64,000 nt of DNA from an uncultured Dokdonia sp. (GTDB taxonomy: Bacteria > Bacteroidota > Bacteroidia > Flavobacteriales > Flavobacteriaceae): NCBI RefSeq assembly GCF_947492815.1, contig NZ_CANLOB010000024.1, positions 1-64,000 of the forward strand. The letters are read 5' to 3'. Within the stretch, counting starts at the first letter, position 1; every line of letters begins with the position of its first letter. A program made the position numbers and the translations under genes. Of this stretch, positions 43,396-52,024 are shown piece after piece. The notes beneath the pieces are model-generated. The model made no database searches, was not told the origin of the DNA, and saw only the letters and a program-made list of their open reading frames with translations.

Positions 43396-43722
43396 TCATA
43401 AATATTTAATAAAAGCCCAGCTCGATCTATTTTTTAAATAATTGAGATTACTTTCATTCCTATAAGCCTCTCTTTCAAAAGAAATATTACTATATGCTTT
43501 ATAGCTATTTCTATAATATATATATCGTATTACATACTCTGTTATATACCAAATAAAAAAAGGTAGCACTAGCATTTCTAGCTGTTGACGTAGGTGAATA
43601 CGCTCATGATTTATAAAGACGAAATCATCTTTTAATTCCTTGCGTTTCATAATAATAAAAGGCCATAATGTAAGACCTACAAAACGCTTTCTTAATAGGT
43701 ATTTGTTTACAATGAAAAACAC
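43396..43722 (-). CDS. Conserved-looking small protein with an HExxH motif
   Basis: 108 residues. A central FVFINHERIHLRQQLEML contains HERIH, an HExxH pattern, followed by a membrane-like helix (VLPFFIWYITEYVIRYIYY) and a basic C-terminal part with SFEREAYRNESN. I do not know a named family. The short length and the motif next to a membrane helix recall truncated M48/M56-like peptidases, but activity is unproven. It lies 36 bp upstream of the PLP-enzyme gene in the same orientation. Confidence 0.55.
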   Translation of the reverse strand: MFFIVNKYLLRKRFVGLTLWPFIIMKRKELKDDFVFINHERIHLRQQLEMLVLPFFIWYITEYVIRYIYYRNSYKAYSNISFEREAYRNESNLNYLKNRSSWAFIKYL

Positions 43723-43828
43723 ACTTCAAAAGTAAGCTATAATCTTAGCAATCAAACCAAATACTATAGTAATTATCTACCAAGCTATTAACAATATAAT
43801 ATAAATAGTAATCATCATACAGTCTTAG

Positions 43829-43836
43829 TATATTTG
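43829..43836 (+). promoter_or_regulatory. Candidate -7 box for the DUF5522 gene
   Basis: TATATTTG matches TAnnTTTG and ends 18 bp before the ATG at 43855. The -33 element is not evident. Confidence 0.4.
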
Positions 43837-43854
43837 TAGTATTAAAAAATTACA

Positions 43855-44025
43855 ATGTCTTTTACCCGAAAACGAATTCCTCTTGAAGAAGGAGATTATT
43901 ACCTTACTCCAGAAGGATATAAGTGCTTTACTGAGCAATATCATCTAAAACGTGGATATTGTTGTGAAAGCGGTTGTAGACATTGCCCATATGGGTTTGA
44001 TAAAAAAACAAATACACAATCCTAA
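43855..44025 (+). CDS. DUF5522 family small cysteine-rich protein
   Basis: 56 residues, ATG 43855 to TAA 44023-44025. The C-terminal half holds GYCCESGCRHCPYGF, the cysteine pattern that defines DUF5522, with four cysteines and one histidine available for metal binding. The N-terminal half (EGDYYLTPEGYKCFTEQYH) matches the family's 'YTPEG.vfTe.YHl' layout. The family is widespread in Bacteroidetes and its function is unknown. The gene is short enough to be missed by common length cut-offs. Confidence 0.88.
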   Translation: MSFTRKRIPLEEGDYYLTPEGYKCFTEQYHLKRGYCCESGCRHCPYGFDKKTNTQS

Positions 44026-44152
44026 AAATGGACACTAAGATCGTATCATATCGCACTTGTATTTCTACGATCCATCATAGGGCTAATATGCGTTATCCCT
44101 GATTTTTAAAATATACTTCAATTAAAATCAGTATCATTTTAAAAATTAGCAC

Positions 44153-46135
44153 ATGACTTTTCAAGAACATATACTTCAAGGAATTCCTAACGAACTTCCC
44201 GCAAAAAAAACATACGACACCTCTATAAATCACGCTCCAAAGCGTAAAGAAATTCTTTCTTCCTCAGAAAAAGAATTAGCATTGCGTAACGCACTACGTT
44301 ACTTTGAATCGAGACATCATACAACCTTACTTTCTGAGTTTAAAGAAGAATTAAACACCTATGGACGTATCTACATGTATCGTTTTAGACCTGAATACAA
44401 GATGTATGCTCGTCCTATAGAGGAGTATCCCGCACAATCAAAACAAGCCGCTGCCATCATGCTGATGATTCAGAATAATCTTGATTATGCGGTAGCACAA
44501 CATCCTCACGAGTTAATTACCTATGGTGGTAATGGAGGAGTATTTTCTAATTGGGCACAATACCTACTTACCATGCAGTATTTAGCTCAAATGAATAACA
44601 ACCAAACACTCGTGATGTATTCTGGACATCCTATGGGATTATTTCCTTCTCATAAAGATGCCCCAAGAGTTGTCGTTACAAACGGGATGATGATCCCTAA
44701 TTATTCGCAACCAGATGATTGGGAAAAATTCAATGCACTAGGAGTTACTCAATATGGACAAATGACTGCTGGAAGCTATATGTATATTGGCCCTCAAGGC
44801 ATAGTACATGGAACTACAATTACTGTTCTTAATGCTTTTAGAAAAATAAAAAAATCCCCTAAAGGTGGTCTTTTTGTGACCTCAGGACTAGGTGGCATGA
44901 GTGGTGCACAACCTAAGGCTGGTAATATTTCAGGATGTATTACCGTTTGTGCCGAAGTAAACCCTAAAGCTGTTCATACCAGACATTCACAAGGTTGGGT
45001 AGACGAAGTAATCACAGATACCACTACACTCGTAAGTAGAGTTCGCACAGCACAAAAAACAAAAGAAACCGTATCTATTGCCTACCAAGGCAATATCGTA
45101 GATGTCTGGGAAGCTTTTGACAAGCATAGTATTCATATAGATATAGGAAGTGATCAGACATCACTTCATAATCCTTGGGCCGGTGGATATTATCCATTAG
45201 GTATGAGTTTTGAAGAAGCAAATACATGTATGGCTGAGGATCCAGTACGCTTTCGCGAAAGCGTAAAAAGCACGCTTGTACGTCATGCAGCAACCATTAA
45301 TAAACATACAGAGAAAGGAACATATTTTTTTGACTACGGAAATGCATTTTTATTAGAAAGTTCTAGAGCAGGTGCAGATATCCTTGCCGAAAATGGTATT
45401 GATTTTAAATACCCTAGTTACGTTCAAGATATTATGGGGCCTATGTGCTTTGATTATGGTTTTGGCCCTTTTAGATGGGTATGTGCTTCTGGTAATCCAG
45501 AAGACTTAGCAAAAACAGATCAAATAGCCTGTGACGTACTAGAGCAACTTGCGCAACAAGCTCCTGAAGAAATCCAACAACAAATGCAGGATAACATCCA
45601 GTGGATTAAAGGAGCGCAAGAAAATAAACTTGTTGTAGGTTCACAAGCCAGAATCTTATATGCAGATGCCGAAGGACGTATGAAAATTGCGCAAGCCTTT
45701 AATGATGCAATCGCCCAAGGCACCATTGGATATGTAATTTTAGGGCGTGATCATCATGATGTATCAGGAACAGACTCTCCTTATAGAGAAACCAGTAACA
45801 TTTATGACGGGAGTCGCTTTACCGCAGATATGGCTATACACAATGTAATAGGCGATAGTTTTAGAGGCGCTACGTGGGTAAGTATCCATAATGGCGGAGG
45901 TGTAGGATGGGGCGAAGTTATCAATGGTGGTTTTGGTATGGTTCTTGATGGTAGTAATGATGCTGAAAGACGTTTGCAATCCATGCTTTTCTGGGATGTA
46001 AATAATGGTATTGCTCGTCGAAGTTGGGCTCGTAATGAAGGTGCTGTTTTTGCCATAAAAAGAGCGATGGAATCACAACCCGACTTGAAAGTTACATTAC
46101 CAAATATTGTAGAAGATCGTTTATTTGAACAATAA
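44153..46135 (+). CDS. hutU: Urocanate hydratase
   Basis: 660 residues. Converts urocanate to imidazolone propionate in histidine degradation using NAD+ as electrophile. Motifs include ELITYGGNGGVFSNWAQYLL, YSGHPMGLFPSH, VTSGLGGMSGAQPKAG and MCFDYGFGPFRWVCASG. The length fits the longer Bacteroidetes form. Residues 366-370 (RFRES) arise from a palindrome. No other hut gene is in the window, so the pathway is completed elsewhere. It is followed 19 bp later by a DUF4136 gene. Confidence 0.95.
   Translation: MTFQEHILQGIPNELPAKKTYDTSINHAPKRKEILSSSEKELALRNALRYFESRHHTTLLSEFKEELNTYGRIYMYRFRPEYKMYARPIEEYPAQSKQAAAIMLMIQNNLDYAVAQHPHELITYGGNGGVFSNWAQYLLTMQYLAQMNNNQTLVMYSGHPMGLFPSHKDAPRVVVTNGMMIPNYSQPDDWEKFNALGVTQYGQMTAGSYMYIGPQGIVHGTTITVLNAFRKIKKSPKGGLFVTSGLGGMSGAQPKAGNISGCITVCAEVNPKAVHTRHSQGWVDEVITDTTTLVSRVRTAQKTKETVSIAYQGNIVDVWEAFDKHSIHIDIGSDQTSLHNPWAGGYYPLGMSFEEANTCMAEDPVRFRESVKSTLVRHAATINKHTEKGTYFFDYGNAFLLESSRAGADILAENGIDFKYPSYVQDIMGPMCFDYGFGPFRWVCASGNPEDLAKTDQIACDVLEQLAQQAPEEIQQQMQDNIQWIKGAQENKLVVGSQARILYADAEGRMKIAQAFNDAIAQGTIGYVILGRDHHDVSGTDSPYRETSNIYDGSRFTADMAIHNVIGDSFRGATWVSIHNGGGVGWGEVINGGFGMVLDGSNDAERRLQSMLFWDVNNGIARRSWARNEGAVFAIKRAMESQPDLKVTLPNIVEDRLFEQ
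45246..45265. repeat. HIP-like palindrome, 20 bp perfect (in hutU)
   Basis: The core with TAC/GTA, read as V-R-F-R-E-S-V. Confidence 0.95.
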
Positions 46136-46154
46136 CACTTAAAAAAAGGAATCT

Positions 46155-46775
46155 ATGAAAGCATTACGATTACTCCCATTACTAGCCATCATGCTCGTTG
46201 TCTCTTCATGTAGCACTGTACGTGTCGCATCAGATTATGATCAAACTGTCAATTTTAACGACTATAAGACCTATGCCTTTTACAAACCTGGCATAGATAA
46301 AGCAGAGATCTCTGATCTTGATAAAAAACGTGTTCTTAGAGCAATTGAAACAGAAATGGCTGCTAAGGGTTTTACAAAATCAGAAAACCCTGCAGTACTT
46401 ATTAGCATTTTTGCAAAAGCAAACAAGCGCATAGATGTGTATCAAAATAACAGATTCGGTTTTGGAGGATTCGGCTGGGGCGGATTCGGTTGGGGCGGAT
46501 TTAACAGATTTGGCTGGGGCGGATTTGGACCTTGGGGAGGTGCTGGTTTTTATGGAAACACCGTTTCTGAACGCACTGAAGGAATTCTATACATAGATCT
46601 TTTAGATGTAAACAAAAAGCAACTCGTATGGCAAGGTAAAGGAACAGCATCCTTAATCTCTGGTAATGTAGATAAGCGTGAAGCGCGTATTCAAGAGATT
46701 GTAAAAGAAATTATGGAAGTGTACCCTCCAGCGCTTGCTGAGAACAATAGCGAATTAACTCGCGAAAAAATATAG
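46155..46775 (+). CDS. DUF4136 lipoprotein with Gly/Trp/Phe-rich insert
   Basis: 206 residues. Lipobox SSC near residue 20, then VRVASDYDQTVNFNDYKTYAFY, the classic DUF4136 opening. A low-complexity tract of about 35 residues made of GFGWGG units (about 97-130) interrupts the domain; its DNA is a short tandem repeat of gga/ttcggttggggc. The remainder (TEGILYIDLLDVNKKQLVWQGKG) is the usual DUF4136 end. The role is unknown. It is the second gene of a possible hutU transcript. Confidence 0.85.
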   Translation: MKALRLLPLLAIMLVVSSCSTVRVASDYDQTVNFNDYKTYAFYKPGIDKAEISDLDKKRVLRAIETEMAAKGFTKSENPAVLISIFAKANKRIDVYQNNRFGFGGFGWGGFGWGGFNRFGWGGFGPWGGAGFYGNTVSERTEGILYIDLLDVNKKQLVWQGKGTASLISGNVDKREARIQEIVKEIMEVYPPALAENNSELTREKI

Positions 46776-46830
46776 TCCTTTCCTCAAAAGAAAAGACCTG
46801 TAAATGATACAATTCTCATATTGTATCCCG

Positions 46831-46862
46831 AAAAACACCGAACTCCTTTCTTCGGTGTTTTT
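46831..46862. terminator. Terminator between convergent genes
   Basis: A 12-bp stem (aaaaacaccgaa/ttcggtgttttt) with an 8-nt loop and flanking A/T runs, between the DUF4136 gene and the surface-protein gene. Confidence 0.8.
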
Positions 46863-46873
46863 TTGTTAATATA

Positions 46874-48403
46874 CTATTCTCTTTCCTTATAAGGCCTTTT
46901 AATTTTTAAAGGTCTTGGAGTTATATAACCAGGTCCAATGGGTAATCGCAATCCTTCATGCTTTGAAACGACTTGTCCATTTGCATCTTTCGTATCTGCT
47001 CTATTAGCTACAATTTGCCAAGAAAAAGCAGCATTACTTGTTCCATTTTTAAGCTCTTTCACTGTAAATCCATCAATAGATTTATTAGTCACGTATACTC
47101 CATTACACTCTCCTTCAAGCGTTACATATACTTTTAATGGATGGGCATCATTTATGTAAAGAGATTTTTTCAAAATAGCATCTAATGTGATTCTAGCTTC
47201 ACCATTTACAAGTTGACCAATTCCATAATCCTGAAATACAATTTCTGGAGCCTCAGGAGCAAACATAACTCTAGGCATGTTTTGATCATCCTTGATTAAA
47301 GTAGATACAGAACCTGTCCCTATGATTTTATAATCTGTTCCGTTATTTCCATTATTATTAGTACTATAACGCATTCCCACATAAGCAAAAGTTTGATTAC
47401 CTGTTTGTGGTCCCCCACTAAAATATCCTCCATAATAACTATCTGCAGCACTTAAAGCCCCATCTGGACTTACATTATCAAAGCCTGCTATTTTAGCAAA
47501 TGCCCTATTGGCATTATTACCATTAGAAGTTGTGGGATCAAAATCTGCATCTAAATCAAACTCTGCAGCTGCATTTCCTAAATTTGCATTATCCATTGAG
47601 CCATCACCTGCATATGCAAATAATCCTAATGATCCCGAAGATGCAGAAACTCCAGACCCACTTGTAGGTATAGCATATGTTGTTGATCCATTTCCTCCTA
47701 AAATAGCTGTACCCGAAACATCAAAATTTACAGCAAATAACCCATTAGATACACCACTGCTAGTTGTTTGTCCTACTAATCCATCTCCTCCTCCAGAGTT
47801 ATTTCCAAAAATAGCAATACCTGTGCTTGTATTCTGTCCAAAAACTCCAATTCCCGTCCCTGTTGAAAAACCATTTACTGCAGATTCATTTGTTGCTGCT
47901 TCTACTGTCAAAAGATTGGTAGTAGATGGTGATGTATTATTTATAGATACTCGCCCATCACTTAACACTCGTAATCGTTCTGTTCCGTTAGTTGCTATAA
48001 TAAGATTCTGAGCATCCGAAGTTCCTATATAGTTTTCTCCAGAAGATGTTCCTGGAGTAGTTCCAGAATTACCCGTTAATTCCCAATCTTCATTGACAGA
48101 CGCATCAGATAATGCAGACCATTCAGAACCATTCCAATAGTAATAGCCTATTCCAGTGGTTGTATTTGTATTATAAACCAGTAGACCTACAGTAGCTCCA
48201 CCTACAATAGGAGCCACTGTTGATAAGTCTACAATATCAACTCTAGGAAGAAGCACCCCTTTATCTGCCGATGTAATGTCTAGCATTGATCCAGCTGATG
48301 GAGAGGTTGTCCCTATACCTACCTGCGCTACAATTGGGGCAAAAAATAGTATTGAAAATAATGTAGAAATAAAGAAATTCTTCGTTGAGTATAATACAAT
48401 CAT
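46874..48403 (-). CDS. Secreted surface protein with VGIGTTSP-type repeat start
   Basis: 509 residues with a signal peptide ending VAQ (about 27). The mature N-terminus VGIGTTSPSAGSMLDITSADKGVLLPRV is a hallmark of large flavobacterial surface/tail-fibre-like proteins, with YYYWNGSEWSAL nearby. The middle is Gly/Ser/Thr/Asn-rich with many near-repeats (GVFGQNTSTGIAIFGNNSGGGDGLVG). The C-terminus (IVFQDYGIGQLVNGEARITLD) resembles a beta-rich tail domain of the same family. Probably an adhesin or fibre. Low-complexity DNA here is typical of the family. Confidence 0.75.
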   Translation of the reverse strand: MIVLYSTKNFFISTLFSILFFAPIVAQVGIGTTSPSAGSMLDITSADKGVLLPRVDIVDLSTVAPIVGGATVGLLVYNTNTTTGIGYYYWNGSEWSALSDASVNEDWELTGNSGTTPGTSSGENYIGTSDAQNLIIATNGTERLRVLSDGRVSINNTSPSTTNLLTVEAATNESAVNGFSTGTGIGVFGQNTSTGIAIFGNNSGGGDGLVGQTTSSGVSNGLFAVNFDVSGTAILGGNGSTTYAIPTSGSGVSASSGSLGLFAYAGDGSMDNANLGNAAAEFDLDADFDPTTSNGNNANRAFAKIAGFDNVSPDGALSAADSYYGGYFSGGPQTGNQTFAYVGMRYSTNNNGNNGTDYKIIGTGSVSTLIKDDQNMPRVMFAPEAPEIVFQDYGIGQLVNGEARITLDAILKKSLYINDAHPLKVYVTLEGECNGVYVTNKSIDGFTVKELKNGTSNAAFSWQIVANRADTKDANGQVVSKHEGLRLPIGPGYITPRPLKIKRPYKERE

Positions 48404-48761
48404 TGATTTGGGAAATTATTGATTTATAACCCCAAATTAGTTTTTATGTTATAAAATTCCAAATTATAAAAAATCATAAAACCCTACAAAACAACAACAT
48501 ACACCTCAAAACACATACGGTTTTCACATAATTCACAACTTATAAAATGTGAGAATTTTCCTTAAAATATTAACAATAGTAAGACTTTACGTACAAAAAG
48601 ACATTTTAACACATAAAACTCTAAATCAACAAGTTATTTTTACGGCTTTTTTTTAAAAAAAAATAAATTTTAACAAAAAAAGCCATTTCTATATATAGTT
48701 TTATATACAAAAATGACTTTTATACTTTTAAAGTACTAGGTATCAATAAATAAACAAAAAT
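48404..48761. other. AT-rich intergenic region, 358 bp
   Basis: Very AT-rich with no coding frame of interest. It must contain the promoter of the divergently placed surface gene and the end of the E1 transcript. The only structure seen is the terminator at 48675-48720. Confidence 0.5.
48675..48720 (-). terminator. Candidate terminator of the branched-chain catabolic operon
   Basis: On the minus strand, aagtcattt pairs with aaatggctt (one G-U), with an inner TATATA pairing and then a run of seven T. It lies 42 bp after the E1 stop. Confidence 0.55.
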
Positions 48762-50828
48762 CTAATACGCTAGTAAAGTTTCTATTTTAGCTTTCACTTT
48801 TTCTGTACTAGGAATCATAGTTTGCTCCAAGGTACTATTTAAAGGAATAGCAGGCATATTTTCAGATCCAATAAGCATAACTGGCGCATCTAATTCTTGA
48901 AAACACTCTTCTTGAATTCTTCCTTGAAGACCGCGGCTAAATCCATTATCAGATGGTTCTTCTGTAATTACAAGACATTTACCACATTTTTTTACACTCT
49001 TAAAAACAGTTTCATAATCTAACGGATGTAATGTTCTAAGATCTACTATTTCTATACGGTCTTGCATTCCCAGCTCAGCACTTGCATTCATAGCCCAATG
49101 TACTCCCATTCCATACGTAATAATAGAAATGGTTTCTACATCTTCTTGTTTCCAAATCTCTTGCAACACCCAAGCCTTCCCAAACGGAAGTACATAATCT
49201 TCAGAAGGCTCTATAGAAGTAGCACCTTTAGTACCAGGTACTTTAGACCAGTATAATCCTTTATGCTCAAAAATAACTACAGGATTCGGGTCATAATACG
49301 CTGCTTTTAACAGCCCTTTTAAATCGGCCCCATTAGAAGGATAGGCTATTTTAAGACCTCTTATATTTGTTACTACACTTTCTACTGAAGACGAATGATA
49401 TGGGCCTCCAGACCCATAAGCACCAATAGGCACTCGTAATATCATAGATACAGGCCATTTTCCATTACTCAAATAACAAGAACGTGATACCTCTGTAAAG
49501 AGTTGATTTAATCCTGGCCAGATATAATCTGCAAATTGTACTTCTACGATAGGTTTTAATCCAACAGCACTCATACCAACTGTAGAACCTACAATATATG
49601 CTTCTTGAATAGGTGTATTAAAAACACGATGATCTCCAAATTTCTGTGCAAGTGTAGCAGCTTCTCTAAAAACACCACCTAATCGTCCTCCTACATCTTG
49701 ACCATACATCAAGCATTCTGGATGTTTTCGCATTAACTCTTCAATAGCAAATAAGGCGCAATCTACCATCACTACTGGTTCCCCATCTTTTGGAGAGCGT
49801 TCACCGATTTCTTCGGTGATAGGCGTTGGCGCAAAATCATGTGTAAATAAATCTTCTGGTTTTGGATCTTCTGCTGTTTGCGCTTTCAAAAAAGCCTCTT
49901 CTGTTTCCGCTTTCGCGAAAGCTATTATTTCATCGATCTCTTTTTGAGAAATTCCTTGATCCAAAAGTAACTGTATCATCTTTGGATATGGATCACGACT
50001 ACGGGCTTCTTCTAAATCATCACGATACCATTCCATACGCACACCAGACGTATGATGATTGAGCAAAGGTACTTTTGCATGCACTAAGAAAGGTCTACGC
50101 TCTGTACGTATTTTGTGAATTACATCTTGTAACGTATTATAACTTTCTTCGAAGTCAGTTCCATCTATAGTAACGGCTTCTAAACCATTAAATCCACGTG
50201 CATATTCATAAGCATCCTGCGCTCTAGTTTCAGCAGCATTTGCACTAATATCCCAACCATTATCTTGTACTAAGTAAAGTATTGGTAATTGTTTGAGTGC
50301 TGCCATTTGAAAAGCTTCAGCGATTTCTCCTTCGGTCACTGAGGCATCTCCTAATGAACAGACTACAAAAGGGTTCTCGACTGCGCTCGAACTGACATTA
50401 TCATTTTGACCTTGTTCAAGGGTTTCTTTATACCAAAACCCCATAGCAACTCCTGTAGCTGGAATAGTTTGCATTCCTGTTGCGCTACTTTGATGCGGTA
50501 TTTTAGGCTTATCATCATCTCTTAAACTAGGGTGCGAGTAATAGGTACGTCCACCAGAAAAAGGGTCATCTCGCTTTGCGAGTACTTGTAGCATCAAATC
50601 ATGTGGTGTCATTCCAATAGCCAGTAACATGGCATCATCACGATAATACGGAAATGCATAATCTTGCGGTAATAATTGCATTCCTATAGCCGTTTGAATT
50701 ACTTCATGACCACGACTCGTTGCGTGTACATATTTTGAAACTACTTTAAAATTCTCTTCATACAACTCGGCCATTGCTTTTGCTGTACATAAATTTTTAA
50801 AACCTTTTTTAAGTATCTCTTTATTCAT
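48762..50828 (-). CDS. Branched-chain-type 2-oxo acid dehydrogenase E1, alpha and beta fused
   Basis: 688 residues from ATG 50828; a longer frame would overlap the upstream gene and adds only repeat-like sequence. The alpha half carries the TPP motif GDASVTEGE...QDNGWDIS. The beta half has MYGQDVGGRLGGVFREA, FNTPIQEAYIVG and VEVQFADYIWPG. It decarboxylates branched-chain keto acids and feeds the E2 encoded upstream. Residues 303-307 (AFAKA) in the linker between halves come from a palindrome. An extra segment (NDNVSSSAVENP, about 145-156) before the TPP motif looks like an in-frame repeat insertion. Confidence 0.9.
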   Translation of the reverse strand: MNKEILKKGFKNLCTAKAMAELYEENFKVVSKYVHATSRGHEVIQTAIGMQLLPQDYAFPYYRDDAMLLAIGMTPHDLMLQVLAKRDDPFSGGRTYYSHPSLRDDDKPKIPHQSSATGMQTIPATGVAMGFWYKETLEQGQNDNVSSSAVENPFVVCSLGDASVTEGEIAEAFQMAALKQLPILYLVQDNGWDISANAAETRAQDAYEYARGFNGLEAVTIDGTDFEESYNTLQDVIHKIRTERRPFLVHAKVPLLNHHTSGVRMEWYRDDLEEARSRDPYPKMIQLLLDQGISQKEIDEIIAFAKAETEEAFLKAQTAEDPKPEDLFTHDFAPTPITEEIGERSPKDGEPVVMVDCALFAIEELMRKHPECLMYGQDVGGRLGGVFREAATLAQKFGDHRVFNTPIQEAYIVGSTVGMSAVGLKPIVEVQFADYIWPGLNQLFTEVSRSCYLSNGKWPVSMILRVPIGAYGSGGPYHSSSVESVVTNIRGLKIAYPSNGADLKGLLKAAYYDPNPVVIFEHKGLYWSKVPGTKGATSIEPSEDYVLPFGKAWVLQEIWKQEDVETISIITYGMGVHWAMNASAELGMQDRIEIVDLRTLHPLDYETVFKSVKKCGKCLVITEEPSDNGFSRGLQGRIQEECFQELDAPVMLIGSENMPAIPLNSTLEQTMIPSTEKVKAKIETLLAY
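49909..49922. repeat. HIP-like palindrome, 14 bp core (in E1 alpha-beta linker)
   Basis: The exact core, read as A-F-A-K-A on the minus strand, at the alpha/beta junction. Confidence 0.95.
50373..50397. repeat. Second repeat type: imperfect palindrome inserted in the E1 gene
   Basis: TTCTCGACTGCGCTCGAACTGACA contains TCGA-CTGCGC-TCGA symmetry. From memory, similar 'TCGACTGCGCTCGA..TGACA' strings are frequent dispersed repeats in flavobacterial genomes. Here it encodes NVSSSAVEN in frame, just before a conserved TPP-binding block. Confidence 0.45.
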
Positions 50829-50833
50829 CTTTA

Positions 50834-50848
50834 GCACCTGTGAAGACA
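50834..50848. repeat. Small hairpin in the BCAT-E1 junction
   Basis: CCTGT-GAAG-ACAGG forms a 5-bp stem between the BCAT stop (50864) and the E1 ATG (50828). It may be another dispersed repeat or a processing hairpin; the evidence is weak. Confidence 0.3.
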
Positions 50849-50863
50849 GGCAACTATTTGGTG

Positions 50864-51928
50864 TTATACTAATTCTTGAGTTGTCACTGGAACCATCCAT
50901 CCAAATACATCTTCTTGTGCTCCTGTTTTTATGGCATTTAATGTATCGTTTACGTCTTCTCCAACAGGATGTGTTTCTGATACTTTTATGGTATCATCTC
51001 CCCAACCTATTTTTTGAATATAAGCGATACCTACAGCAGTACCTGTACCAAATGCTTCTTCTAAGGTTCCATTTTGAGCAGCCTCAGCGATTTCATCAAT
51101 GGTGATAGGCCTTTCAGTAACCGTATATCCTTTGTGCTTTAAAAGATCGATCACACTTTTTCTTGTAATACCATGCAATACAGCTCCATCAAGATTAGGC
51201 GTGATAAATTGTCCGTCTATCTTAAAAAAGATATTCATAGTACCTACTTCTTGAATATATGTATGCTCATTGGCGTCTAACCAAAGTACTTGATCATATC
51301 CTTTTGCTTTTGCAATTTCTGTAGGTCTAATAGCTGCTGCATAGTTTCCAGCTGCTTTTGCTTCTCCTGTGCCTCCTGTTGCTGCACGTATATACTTCTT
51401 TTCTGCCCATAATTTTACAGGCTTACTAAAAAATGGCCCTGCCGGGGAGGCGATGATAATAAATTTAAAACTTGTTGCTGCTCGCATTCCAATAAAAGGC
51501 TCGTCTGCATACATAAATGGTCTTAAATATAATGCACTCCCATCTGCTGGTGGAATCCATCCTTTTTCTACATCTACTAATGCTTTTAATCCTTCTACAA
51601 AAAGGTCTTCAGGAAATTCTGGCATCCCCATACGGCGTGCACTTGCATTAAGACGTGATGCATTTTCTGCTGGACGAAATAAAAGAGGTTCCCGCTTTCG
51701 CGAAAGCGTACTCTTCATTCCTTCAAAAATAGCTTGCCCATAATGCAATGCCATTGCAGCTGGATGTGTTGGAATAAGCTCCAAAGGCATTACTCTAGGG
51801 TTTTGCCATTGCCCATCTGTATAATCACAAATAAACATATGGTCTGTAAAAGTGCGACCTAATGGAATATTATCAAAGTCGATAGTATCCATTTTTGACG
51901 CTGTAGTTTTAGTGATTGTTATATTCAT
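50864..51928 (-). CDS. ilvE: Branched-chain amino acid aminotransferase
   Basis: 354 residues from ATG 51928; upstream in-frame codons look like leader sequence. A fold-type IV PLP enzyme that interconverts Val/Leu/Ile and their keto acids. Motifs: YGQAIFEGMKS, YLRPFMYADEPFIGM, EAKAAGNYAAA with the PLP lysine, QVLWLDANEHTYIQEVGTMN and LDGAVLHGITRKSV. Its position between E2 and E1 of the keto-acid dehydrogenase shows it is used here for catabolism. Residues 74-79 (TLSRKR) derive from a palindrome near the N-terminal domain loop. Confidence 0.94.
   Translation of the reverse strand: MNITITKTTASKMDTIDFDNIPLGRTFTDHMFICDYTDGQWQNPRVMPLELIPTHPAAMALHYGQAIFEGMKSTLSRKREPLLFRPAENASRLNASARRMGMPEFPEDLFVEGLKALVDVEKGWIPPADGSALYLRPFMYADEPFIGMRAATSFKFIIIASPAGPFFSKPVKLWAEKKYIRAATGGTGEAKAAGNYAAAIRPTEIAKAKGYDQVLWLDANEHTYIQEVGTMNIFFKIDGQFITPNLDGAVLHGITRKSVIDLLKHKGYTVTERPITIDEIAEAAQNGTLEEAFGTGTAVGIAYIQKIGWGDDTIKVSETHPVGEDVNDTLNAIKTGAQEDVFGWMVPVTTQELV
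51693..51708. repeat. HIP-like palindrome, 16 bp (in ilvE)
   Basis: The core plus C/G, read as T-L-S-R-K-R on the minus strand. Confidence 0.95.
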
Positions 51929-52024
51929 AGTAGGTATGCTTTTATATTGATATTTTGATACAGGAAACACGAAACATCTTTTCTTTTATATAATCCTGAC
52001 GATAAATTTTCGTGTATCTTGATT

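Noticed and set aside
47508..48011. Plus-strand ORF of 167 codons inside the surface-protein gene
   Set aside because: It is an antisense shadow of the low-complexity gene on the minus strand, rich in Pro from its Gly codons; no signal or family.
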